Part shown: piece by piece, positions 63,957-64,000 of the stretch
How the letters are laid out: each line of letters begins with the position of its first letter
Position numbering within the stretch: the first letter of the stretch is position 1
DNA from: Marinospirillum perlucidum
GTDB lineage: Bacteria > Pseudomonadota > Gammaproteobacteria > Pseudomonadales > Halomonadaceae
Length of the DNA: 64,000 bases
Assembly (NCBI RefSeq): GCF_003336805.1
Contig: NZ_QFWJ01000001.1
Coordinates: forward strand, 248,001 to 312,000
Direction of reading: 5' to 3'
Program-made: the position numbers and the translations under genes
Notes under the pieces: model-generated
Seen by the model: only the letters and a program-made list of their open reading frames with translations
What the model was told of the DNA's origin: nothing
The model's database searches: none

Positions 63957-64000
63957 ACGACTCTACTTCCAGATTGAAGTATTTTTGTTGGAATAATCTG

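Overview
The window is a chromosomal segment of a Gammaproteobacterium. The housekeeping part keeps the gene order I know from Pseudomonas aeruginosa (lon-hupB-ppiD; nagZ-MTI phosphorylase-csiV-mfd-gap-nqrA..F-nqrM-sthA-lolCD-DUF2062-comEC-exbBD-lpxK-ycaR-kdsB). The Na+-NQR, a Tus-family protein and the moderate GC content point to an Oceanospirillales-like or related marine/halophilic lineage. That placement is inference; no marker allows a species call.

Layout. 1-7.1 kb: 3' end of lon, hupB, ppiD, nagZ, an MscS channel, a hypoxanthine phosphoribosyltransferase and a methylthioinosine phosphorylase. 7.2-11.5 kb (minus strand): csiV and mfd. 11.8-21.5 kb: a long-form GAPDH, the complete nqrABCDEF operon with nqrM (but no apbE), and sthA. 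21.5-22.4 kb (minus): a Tus/Ter-family replication-terminator protein. 22.7-34.3 kb: envelope genes (one LolC/E-type permease plus LolD, DUF2062, ComEC, ExbB/ExbD, LpxK, YcaR, KdsB, MiaE) interrupted by small accessory pairs (HigBA; DUF4160/DUF2442). 35.0-36.7 kb: a TraF-like outer-membrane protein under a perfect CRP-type site.

37.2-62.1 kb is a large O-polysaccharide locus preceded by an ops/JUMPStart-like element. It makes GDP-mannose (ManC, ManB) and GDP-D-rhamnose (Gmd, Rmd), exports by an ABC transporter (Wzm/Wzt with a carbohydrate-binding tail), and has an FkbM methyltransferase carrying a perfect 21-bp/heptad tandem repeat, a three-module GT4 glycosyltransferase, WbpY/WbpZ-like transferases and a phosphoglycosyl transferase. 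Inside it sits an AT-rich block (about 47-56 kb) with a GtrB-like/GT-C/flippase set plus Ugd and an epimerase, which looks like a separately acquired decoration module. The window closes with a beta-CASP metallo-beta-lactamase RNase-like gene whose Shine-Dalgarno is buried in a 21-bp stem.

Non-coding structure is prominent. Three tandem arrays of one GTGGGA-headed REP family (about 27.6-29.0, 34.3-34.8 and 63.5-64.0 kb) have compensating stem changes. The first encloses a REP-associated tyrosine transposase and the last has co-amplified the tail of the neighbouring coding sequence. A second, unrelated 96-bp intergenic repeat occurs upstream of lolC and between exbB and exbD.
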